The notes below the pieces were generated by a model. The model was not told the origin of the DNA and made no database searches. It saw nothing but the letters and a program-made list of their open reading frames with translations. A program made the position numbers and the translations under genes. Shown here piece by piece: positions 32,698 through 39,660 of a DNA stretch of 41,941 nt. Position 1 is the stretch's first letter. The number at the start of each line of letters is the position of its first letter. Origin of the DNA: Gemmatimonadota bacterium (lineage in GTDB: Bacteria; Gemmatimonadota; Gemmatimonadetes; Palauibacterales; Palauibacteraceae); assembly GCA_029262175.1 (NCBI GenBank), contig JAJCZV010000074.1, positions 1-41,941 of the forward strand. The letters run 5' to 3'.

Positions 32698-35600
32698 CTA
32701 CGAACCGGTGGGTGGCACCGGGATCTCGATCGGGTCACCGAGGTCCGGCTGAATCCCGCTCTGCAGTACCGCGTTCATCAGCGCTGGCATACGCGTCGTG
32801 ATGAGGTCGTTCAAGCGTTCGACCGCACCTGGAAGCACTTCCCAGCCGCGTTCGAGTTGCCACAACTGATCCGCCGTTGGCGCTGCATGATAACTCTCGA
32901 TAGCCGACTGCTGACCGCTGCCCCGTCGCGCATCGCCGAGCTCATCATTGACTTCATCGAGCTCTTCTTCGATGGCGTCGACTTCACTGGTCAGCGATTC
33001 GAGCGCGTCGTCATGGCCCTCGAGCTGTTCTTTCACCTTGGTAAGTTGTTCGCGGATCTTGCGAACCGCGTTTCCGGCATCGTTGAGTGGCACGGACAAC
33101 TCATACGCACTCATCAGCGCCGCTTGCCGCGCCGCCAGGTCGGACTGGCTGATGTCGACGCGTGGGTCAAGCGCCACTTCCAGCCGCGTATCGTGCGTCT
33201 GCTCGCCAGCCTGAAGTCGAATCGTGTAGCTGCCAGGTAAGACCCTGGGGCCAGACGGAGCCCGGAAGCGGAAGCCTCCTCCACCGGCCGGCGGCCCGTC
33301 GGTCTCGAAGGGTGGCTCGTGACGCAGATCCCAAATGACCTCGTGCAACCCGACTTCGCCCGAACCTTCGAGCGTTCGCACCACGTCGCCGCTGGCGTCG
33401 AGGATCGATATGTGGGCGGCACCGGCGTGCACCATCGAGGCCGATCTCCGCATCGGTGCGTCGACAGCCATCGGTCCCGAGCCGGCGACCGGCTGCTGCA
33501 CGTCGGCCTCGCCACCGCCCGCCGTCATCGGAGCCTGCTCGGAGAGTTCGGTTCCGAGCCAATATCGAATCCGAGCGCCCGCGGGCGGATTGGCTGCCAC
33601 GAAAATACCCGGTGTCCACCCCTGCGGCCGGTGTTCGTTATAGACCACCGCTCGCTGCGCATCGAACAGATGCGACTCGGAAGCAAGCACCGCTTGGCTC
33701 AACTGCTCGAGCGGCGTGATGTCTTCCATGATCCAGATTCCACGGCCATGCGTTCCGACCACGAGATCGTTTTCACGGGCTTGAATCGCGATGTCGTCCA
33801 CCGGAACCGTGGGAAGGTTTCGGTTGAGCGGGTGCCACGAGTTGCCCGCGTCGATCGAGAAATAAATGCCGACCTCGTTGCCGGCGAACAGGAGGTTCGC
33901 CGCCCGCGGGTGCTGGGTGAGCGCGTTCAGGGACCAGTCGGCCGGCAGTCCGTTGGTGATCGCGCGCCACGTCTCACCGTAGTTGTTCGAGACGAACATG
34001 TAGGGCGCGAAGTCGTCATTGCGGTGATTGTCACCGGCGGCCCAAACGGTTCCCGCATCGGCATGCGAAGCGACGATCCGGGTCATATACGTCTGCTCGG
34101 GCAGTCCCACCATATTCGGCGCGACGTTGGTCCACGTCGCCCCGCCATCGCGCGTGACATGAACGTTCCCGTCGTCGCTTCCCGCGTAGAGGAGATTCGG
34201 ATCGATGGGAGACTCGGCGAGCGCGACCAAGTTGCCGAAGCTCGACGTTCCGTCGTTTGGCGACATCATGGGCTCATCGCCCATCACGCCCATGATCGAA
34301 AGCGTCGTGCGGTCGATGTCCTTCGTCAGGTCGGGGCTGATCTGCTCCCACACCTGGCCAAAGTCGGTCGACTTGAAGACGTGATTCCCGCCGTAGTAGA
34401 TCGTGCTCGGATCGTGAATCGAAAGCACCATCGGCGCGTCCCAGTTCCAACGCAGGTCGGGGTCTTCCTCCTCGCCATCTTCGCTCATCGAGGGACGGCC
34501 CACGGGCTGCATTCGCAGCCGTTCGTTCGTCTCCAAATTCACGCGCATGATGTTTCCGCCCTGAGACTCGGCGAGCATCAGCGGTTCGGTGGGGTGCATC
34601 TTCGTGAAGAAGCCGTCTCCGCTCCCGACGTTGTACCAGTCTCTCGGTCGGATGCCCTGATTCGACCACGTCTCCGACGGTGCGCACCAGGAGCCGTTGT
34701 CCTGTAGACCGCCGCAAACGTGATAGGGCTCGCGATTGTCGACGCCGATCTCGTAGAACTGCGACACCGGGAGGTTCCGAAGCTGGCGCCAGGTGTCCGA
34801 ACGATCCCAGCTGACCGACACGCCGCCGTCGCCAGCGAGAATCAGGTGATCGGAGTCGGCCGGGTCGATCCACAAGGCGTGATGATCGGAGTGGACGTCC
34901 GAAGCCGCGTCGGCGGTGAAGTTGTGTCCGCCGTCCGAGGAACGGTACAGGCTGGATCCGCCGAGGTAGATCCGCTCTGGATCGTTCGGGTCGATCCGAA
35001 TCTGGCTGTAATACATCGGTCGGTTGTTGGTCGTGCTGGTCTGGGTCCAGGATGCGCCGCGGTCGGTCGACTTGTAGATGCCGGTCTTCCGATCCGGCGC
35101 TCCAGGACCGAAACCCCCGCCCCCGCCGCCTTGTCCGGCGGCGCGCGCATCGGCCTCGACGATGGCGTAGACGATGTTCCCGTTCCCGCGGAAGATGTCC
35201 AGACCGATGCGGCCGAGATCCCCCTCGGGGAGTCCCTTGGTCAGCTCGGTCCAGCTGTCCCCGCCGTCGGTCGTGCGGTGGATGCCACTGCCAGGACCGC
35301 CGCCATTGAAGCCCCACAGGGTTCGTTGCCGCTGGTACGTGGCCGCGAACAGCGTCTCCGGATCGTTCGGATCCATGACCATGTCGATCACACCGGTATG
35401 GTCGTCGATGTGAAGGACGAGGTCCCAGCTCTCGCCGCCATCGGTCGTGCGGTACACGCCGCGCTCCGGGTTGGCGCCCCACAGATGGCCGACGGCCGCT
35501 ACGTACGCGACGTCCGGATCTCTCGGGTGAACCTGAATCCGCGAGATGTGGTGGGTATTCTCGAGCCCGAGATGTTTCCAGGTGAGCCCCGCATCGGTCG

Positions 35601-36000
35601 ACCGGAAGACGCCCATACCCCAAGGCGAACTCTGGCGGTTCTGCGGCTCGCCCGAACCGACCCAGATGACGTTCGGGTTCGAGGGCGCCAGCGTGACATC
35701 CCCGATCGAGGATGTGGGCTGATCATCGAAGATCGGTTGGAACGTGGTTCCGGCGTTTATGGTCTTCCAGACCCCGCCTGTGGCCGTCCCCACATAGAAC
35801 GTCGAAGGATCGGACTCGACGACCGCGAGATCGGCGACCCGACCTCCCATGATGGTCGGACCGATGTCGCGCCATTCGAGGGCGGCCGTGGCCGCCTCCA
35901 TCTGGGTCGACTGGGCGGTAGCGGCGGCCGGCCACACGATGGATGTGGCCAAGAGCGCCAAGACGAAGAGCCCGCTGGTGCGGACGAGTCGTGCACGCAT
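32698..36000 (-). CDS. Secreted BNR/sortilin-type repeat protein
   Basis: The protein has 1100 residues. A signal peptide (residues ~1-29) ends at ATAQS. The N-terminal ~730 residues form a beta-propeller of BNR/VPS10-type repeats. These contain many copies of [ST]-x-D-G-G-x-[ST]-W, such as TDAGLTWKHLG, TTDGGESWDLVL, STDRGASWTQT, RDGGATWTN and IDAGNSWHPL. A later region (~750-880) has a FlgD-like strand pattern (SILDASGDVVRTLEGSGEVG), followed by a coiled-coil stretch, ~970-1040 (VRKIREQLTKVKEQLEGH, LTSEVDAIEEELDEVNDELG). Homologues are often named glycosyl hydrolases, but no catalytic residues were identified. It probably binds peptides or glycans outside the cell. It is upstream of the M14 gene and divergent from the creatininase. 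Confidence 0.92.
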   Translation of the reverse strand: MRARLVRTSGLFVLALLATSIVWPAAATAQSTQMEAATAALEWRDIGPTIMGGRVADLAVVESDPSTFYVGTATGGVWKTINAGTTFQPIFDDQPTSSIGDVTLAPSNPNVIWVGSGEPQNRQSSPWGMGVFRSTDAGLTWKHLGLENTHHISRIQVHPRDPDVAYVAAVGHLWGANPERGVYRTTDGGESWDLVLHIDDHTGVIDMVMDPNDPETLFAATYQRQRTLWGFNGGGPGSGIHRTTDGGDSWTELTKGLPEGDLGRIGLDIFRGNGNIVYAIVEADARAAGQGGGGGGFGPGAPDRKTGIYKSTDRGASWTQTSTTNNRPMYYSQIRIDPNDPERIYLGGSSLYRSSDGGHNFTADAASDVHSDHHALWIDPADSDHLILAGDGGVSVSWDRSDTWRQLRNLPVSQFYEIGVDNREPYHVCGGLQDNGSWCAPSETWSNQGIRPRDWYNVGSGDGFFTKMHPTEPLMLAESQGGNIMRVNLETNERLRMQPVGRPSMSEDGEEEDPDLRWNWDAPMVLSIHDPSTIYYGGNHVFKSTDFGQVWEQISPDLTKDIDRTTLSIMGVMGDEPMMSPNDGTSSFGNLVALAESPIDPNLLYAGSDDGNVHVTRDGGATWTNVAPNMVGLPEQTYMTRIVASHADAGTVWAAGDNHRNDDFAPYMFVSNNYGETWRAITNGLPADWSLNALTQHPRAANLLFAGNEVGIYFSIDAGNSWHPLNRNLPTVPVDDIAIQARENDLVVGTHGRGIWIMEDITPLEQLSQAVLASESHLFDAQRAVVYNEHRPQGWTPGIFVAANPPAGARIRYWLGTELSEQAPMTAGGGEADVQQPVAGSGPMAVDAPMRRSASMVHAGAAHISILDASGDVVRTLEGSGEVGLHEVIWDLRHEPPFETDGPPAGGGGFRFRAPSGPRVLPGSYTIRLQAGEQTHDTRLEVALDPRVDISQSDLAARQAALMSAYELSVPLNDAGNAVRKIREQLTKVKEQLEGHDDALESLTSEVDAIEEELDEVNDELGDARRGSGQQSAIESYHAAPTADQLWQLERGWEVLPGAVERLNDLITTRMPALMNAVLQSGIQPDLGDPIEIPVPPTGS

Positions 36001-36141
36001 GAGAAAACCTCGTAGACAGGGGTTCCGCAGAAGAGGGGTCCGGCGACGGATTTAGCGGTCGCCCGACCACCCCACCCGACACGGTATACTAGGGAAACAC
36101 ACGAGAGTTTGAAATCGCTGGGTCTAAATAGGGTTTTGAGC
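36001..36141. promoter_or_regulatory. Divergent promoter region of BNR and creatininase genes
   Basis: This 141-base gap contains TATACT at 36085-36090 within CGGTATACTAGGG, a good -10 match for plus-strand transcription. No -35 at 17 bases is convincing. The minus-strand promoter of the BNR gene should also lie here. A TTG at 36109 with GAGAG upstream is an alternative creatininase start. Confidence 0.4.
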
Positions 36142-36930
36142 ATGGAACTCCGCATGGAAAGAATGACCTCGCCGGAGATCGCGGATGCGCTCGCAGCGGG
36201 CTTCACGACGGTCGTGGTCGCGGCTGGCGCGGTAGAGCAGCATGGCGCCCACCTCCCGCTCTTTATGGACGCGGAGCACGGGGATCGATTGGGGCCCGAG
36301 ATCGCGGCGCGACTCGACAAAGCGCTCGTCGCCCCGACCATTCGGGTCGGTTGTTCCGCGCACCATATGTCCTTCGCCGGCACCGTATCGCTCGAACGAG
36401 AGACGTTTCTGGCGGTGTGTCACGACTACTGTGCGAGCCTGGCGGCCCACGGATTCCGCCGGATCTGCTTTGTTCCGACGCATGGCGGGAACTTCGAACC
36501 GCTCAAGACGGGGCTACCCGGGCTCAACGAAGCGGCGGGGGCCATGTGTTCCGTAGAGGCGTACACGGACCTCATGGAGGTCATCGACGTATGGCGTGAG
36601 GTCGCGGAGACCGAGGCGGAGCTAGGCGAGCGTGTCGGCGGACATGCGGACATCGCGGAGACGTCGGTGATGATGGCCCTTCACCCCGAATTGGTCCGCG
36701 AGGACCTGGCGGAAGTCGGTCACCTGGCGAAGCCGGAGGACCGGGCCGCGCTGGTGGATCGAATGATCCGCGAGGGATTCGCGGCGGTCACGCCAAACGG
36801 GATCCTCGGCGACGCCCGTGGCGGGACGCCTGAAATGGGTGAAAAAATGATTGCCGCACTGGCAGACGCGATGGTCGCGGCGCTCCAGGACGAGGGCCGC
36901 GCGGAACCGGCGACAGGAGATGCAGTTTGA
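36142..36930 (+). CDS. Creatininase-family metal-dependent amidohydrolase
   Basis: The protein has 262 residues from ATG 36142; in-frame TTG 36109, ATG 36154 and ATG 36163 are alternatives, none with a decisive ribosome site. The creatininase fold is clear. It has VVVAAGAVEQHGAHLPLF (metal Glu and His), DAEHGDRLGPEIA (Asp), VGCSAHHMSFAGTVSLERET (His), FVPTHGGNFEPL and GGHADIAETSVMM (Glu). The family opens cyclic amides or removes formyl groups, as in creatinine, riboflavin precursor or mycofactocin-related members; substrate is open. No signal peptide, so cytoplasmic. Its stop overlaps the start of the exported amidohydrolase. Confidence 0.9.
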   Translation: MELRMERMTSPEIADALAAGFTTVVVAAGAVEQHGAHLPLFMDAEHGDRLGPEIAARLDKALVAPTIRVGCSAHHMSFAGTVSLERETFLAVCHDYCASLAAHGFRRICFVPTHGGNFEPLKTGLPGLNEAAGAMCSVEAYTDLMEVIDVWREVAETEAELGERVGGHADIAETSVMMALHPELVREDLAEVGHLAKPEDRAALVDRMIREGFAAVTPNGILGDARGGTPEMGEKMIAALADAMVAALQDEGRAEPATGDAV

Positions 36931-38078
36931 ATTCGACACCACGGATGAAGCGGCAGCCGTTCGGCACTGCCTGGCTCCTGATCGCGCTTTGCACGCTCCC
37001 CCTCCAGGCGCAGGAGCGACAGCGCGGCCGGGCGGCAGCGGCGCGGGATACATCCCCCTCCATGACGGTCGAGGACTACGACCCCGAATCGACGCTCGTC
37101 GTCCCCGGTGAACCCGTCCCGAGCGCCCGATTCCCGTTTGTGGACGTCCACCTACACCTGAACGGCGCCATGCCGCGCGCCGAGATGGATGAGTTGGTCG
37201 CCGACATGGACCGGCTCAACCTCGCGGTGGGCGTCAACCTCAGCGGGGGCAGCGGCGAACGGCTCGCGGCCCAGATCGCAGGGTTCGAGTCGGCCTACCC
37301 GGGACGGTTCGTCGTCTTTGCCAATGTGGACTTCTCCGGGATCGGAGATCCCGAGTTCGGTGCGCTCGCGGCCGAACAGCTCAAGCGTGATGTCGAAGCC
37401 GGCGCCCGAGGGCTGAAGATTTTCAAGAGCTTGGGCATGTTCATCAACGACGCTGCGGGTGAGCGCGTCCCCGTCGATGATCCGCGTCTGGATCCGATCT
37501 GGGCGATGGCCGGCGAGATGGGGATCCCTGTCCTCATCCACTCAGCCGACCCGGCCGAGTTTTGGGCGCCGATGGACGAGCACAACGAGCGTTGGCTCGA
37601 GCTCCGACTACGCCCGCGTCGGAAACAAAACGGACCGTTTACGTTCGAGCAGGTCCTGTCCGAACAGTTGAACCTGTTTCGGCGACATCCGGAGACGACG
37701 TTTATCGCCGCCCACATGGCTTGGATGGGCAACGATCTCGGGAGGCTCGGTCGAACGCTCGATGAGATTCCGAACATGAACGTCGGGCTGGGCGCGGTCA
37801 TCTACGAACCGGGCCGACAGCCGAGGTTCGGGCGCGAGTTCTTCACCAAGTACCAAGACCGGATCATGATGGGGAAAGACTCGTGGGCGCCGGACGAGTA
37901 TCCCACGTATTTCCGCGTCCTGGAATCCGACGACGAGTACTTCCCCTACTATCGGAAGTACCACGCGTTCTGGCGGATGTACGGCCTCGATCTCCCAGAT
38001 GAGGTCCTACGAAAGGTCTACTTCGAAAACGCGGTCCGGCTGATTCCGGGCATCGACGCGTCGCGTTTCCCCTCGTGA
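36927..38078 (+). CDS. Exported amidohydrolase (Amidohydrolase_2 family)
   Basis: The protein has 383 residues starting at a TTG, preceded by AGGAG seven bases earlier and sharing TTGA with the creatininase stop; this decides the start over ATG 36945. A signal peptide is followed by a linker and a TIM barrel with VDVHLHLN (His75, His77), GLKIFKSLG (Lys167 region), VLIHSADP (His205), AAHMAWMGND (His263) and GKDSW (Asp318). This fits the PF04909 group, which includes decarboxylases and lactonases. Activity is unknown. The translational coupling to a cytoplasmic enzyme suggests the two share a pathway, although this one is probably periplasmic. Confidence 0.9.
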   Translation: MNSTPRMKRQPFGTAWLLIALCTLPLQAQERQRGRAAAARDTSPSMTVEDYDPESTLVVPGEPVPSARFPFVDVHLHLNGAMPRAEMDELVADMDRLNLAVGVNLSGGSGERLAAQIAGFESAYPGRFVVFANVDFSGIGDPEFGALAAEQLKRDVEAGARGLKIFKSLGMFINDAAGERVPVDDPRLDPIWAMAGEMGIPVLIHSADPAEFWAPMDEHNERWLELRLRPRRKQNGPFTFEQVLSEQLNLFRRHPETTFIAAHMAWMGNDLGRLGRTLDEIPNMNVGLGAVIYEPGRQPRFGREFFTKYQDRIMMGKDSWAPDEYPTYFRVLESDDEYFPYYRKYHAFWRMYGLDLPDEVLRKVYFENAVRLIPGIDASRFPS

Positions 38079-38086
38079 CCTAGAAT

Positions 38087-38109
38087 CGGGACCGTCCCGT
38101 ACGCTTTTT
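38087..38109 (+). terminator. Weak intrinsic terminator candidate
   Basis: CGGGA-CCG-TCCCG forms a five-pair stem (38087-38099), followed six bases later by TTTTT (38105-38109), just after the amidohydrolase stop. The short stem makes it weak, but its place between the two plus-strand genes fits a partial stop. The rest of the 38079-38174 gap holds the GAGGAGGGGG ribosome site of the next gene. Confidence 0.4.
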
Positions 38110-38174
38110 GCCCTTCCAGGGACGTCAGATTGGCAGTGGCGGTTCGTTTCTAGGCGGGTGAGGAGGGGGTAGGG

Positions 38175-39020
38175 ATGATGGTTCGTCGCTCGATGGTATT
38201 GATGGGGCTGGTCTTCGCTGGTCTCACGCTTTCAGGAGCAGGGATCGCGGCGCAGACCGGCCAGGGGTCGTTCGAACGGTACGGCGGGATCGCAGATCAC
38301 GTAAATATCCGCGGCGGACTCCTATTTACCGGCCACACGACCCTGGCCCGCGTCGACTCCGAGTCCCTGGGAGCCGGCACGCTCGTCGACTTGGAGAACG
38401 ATCTCGGGCTGGCTTCCAGCACGCGTGATCTCAGAGTCGACGGGTACGTCCGCTTGGGTCGTCGGCACCAGCTCCGAGCCGGCTACATCCGCCTCGATCG
38501 CGGAGCTGGCGTGCTGCTCCAAAGACAGATCCAATGGGGCGAGGAGCTGTTCGACGTGAACGTGGGCGTGACGAGTACGCTCGATCTCACGTTGGTGCCG
38601 ATCAACTATCGGTTTGCCGTCGTGAAGAGCGACAGGGTCGACTTCGGTCTCTCAGCAGGCGTGTTCGCGATGTTTGCCGATGCGTCGGTAGCCGCGCCAC
38701 TGGCGTCGATCAACGAGGCGGAAGCGCTCGATTTCCCCCTGCCGGTGTTTGGGGCGGACCTCGAAGTCGCATTGGCCCCTGGGCTCTTCCTGCAGGGCGG
38801 CGGGGAGTACTTTGCCATCGACTTTCAGGGTGTGGACGGATCGTGGCGGGAGCTGCGGACGGCTCTCGAATACTTCCCGGTTCGGTACGCCGGCATTGGC
38901 GTCGGGTACCGACACGTCGACCTCGAGGTGGATGGCACGGAGGCGTTGGACCTCGGCACCGAGATCTTCTTTGACTACCGACTCTCGGGCCCGCAGGCGT
39001 ACGTGTCGCTGGCTTTCTAG
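38175..39020 (+). CDS. Outer-membrane beta-barrel protein
   Basis: The protein has 281 residues starting at ATG 38175 after GAGGAGGGGG. A signal peptide ends at IAAQTG (~residue 28). Alternating amphipathic strands follow, with paired aromatic and glycine residues such as HQLRAGYIRLDRGAGV, DLTLVPINYRFAV and RYAGIGVGYRHVDLEV. It ends in Phe (AYVSLAF), the usual C-terminal signal for barrel insertion. It may be a porin-like or lipid A-modifying-type barrel; no catalytic residues were found. The M23 gene frame appears to start inside its last 50 bases in another phase. Confidence 0.85.
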   Translation: MMVRRSMVLMGLVFAGLTLSGAGIAAQTGQGSFERYGGIADHVNIRGGLLFTGHTTLARVDSESLGAGTLVDLENDLGLASSTRDLRVDGYVRLGRRHQLRAGYIRLDRGAGVLLQRQIQWGEELFDVNVGVTSTLDLTLVPINYRFAVVKSDRVDFGLSAGVFAMFADASVAAPLASINEAEALDFPLPVFGADLEVALAPGLFLQGGGEYFAIDFQGVDGSWRELRTALEYFPVRYAGIGVGYRHVDLEVDGTEALDLGTEIFFDYRLSGPQAYVSLAF

Positions 39021-39648
39021 CCCGCTCGCGGCGGGGGCCTGGTGCTTGGCCAGCATCTCGTGTGCCGACGGCGATGGGCCCTCGTCGCCGGCGAGAGCCA
39101 ACCCTCCCGGTCCCGGAGCATCGTGCGACGTTCCCTATCCTGTGGAGACCGCTTCAGACTACGTGCTCCCATGGCGTGTGGGAGAGGCCTACGAGGTGAT
39201 CCAGGGCAATTGCACGGTGTCTCCCTCCCATTCTGGGATCGCGCGATTCGCTTACGATATCGGCATGCCCATTGGGACTCGGATCGTCGCGGCGCGCGCG
39301 GGAACCGCCATCGAAGTCGATGAGCGCTTCCGAGACGGCAATCAAGAAGGGGGAGAGGAGAACCGTATCTACATCCAGCACACGGACGGAACCGTGGCGC
39401 GATATCTCCACCTTACGTTCGAGGGCGCCGTGGTCTCCGAAGGCGAACTGGTGTTCCAAGGGCAGACGATCGGGTTCAGCGGCCAAACGGGAAACGCACC
39501 CACGCCGCACCTGCATTTCGACGTGGTCGAGACCGATTGCGGCGAGGCCTTCTTTGGTCCCCAGTGCGTCACGATCCCCACGACGTTTTCCAACACAGAT
39601 CCACACGCACAGGGTTTGCAAGCTGGGGTGACGTACGTTGCGCGCTGA
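38971..39648 (+). CDS. M23 (LytM-type) metallopeptidase, probable lipoprotein
   Basis: The protein has about 225 residues, with an uncertain start. TTG 38971 gives a basic n-region (RARRRTCR) and a hydrophobic core ending at a lipobox-like LASISC (Cys31); the ATG at about 38935 and TTG 39046 are alternatives. The LytM domain has SHSGIARFAYDIG (His and Asp zinc ligands), IGTRIVAARAGTAIEV, the VARYLHLTF strand, and TPHLHFDV (HxH). It cleaves peptide cross-links of peptidoglycan or is a divisome activator. The beginning overlaps the barrel gene by 50 bases in another frame. It is twelve bases before the sulfatase-fold gene. Confidence 0.82.
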   Translation: MTTDSRARRRTCRWLSSPLAAGAWCLASISCADGDGPSSPARANPPGPGASCDVPYPVETASDYVLPWRVGEAYEVIQGNCTVSPSHSGIARFAYDIGMPIGTRIVAARAGTAIEVDERFRDGNQEGGEENRIYIQHTDGTVARYLHLTFEGAVVSEGELVFQGQTIGFSGQTGNAPTPHLHFDVVETDCGEAFFGPQCVTIPTTFSNTDPHAQGLQAGVTYVAR

Positions 39649-39660
39649 CGGGAAGGGTTC

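Noticed and set aside
33319..36015. Two long plus-strand frames (462 and 431 codons) opposite the BNR gene
   Set aside because: They mirror the repeated codons of the BNR gene and show no independent domain.
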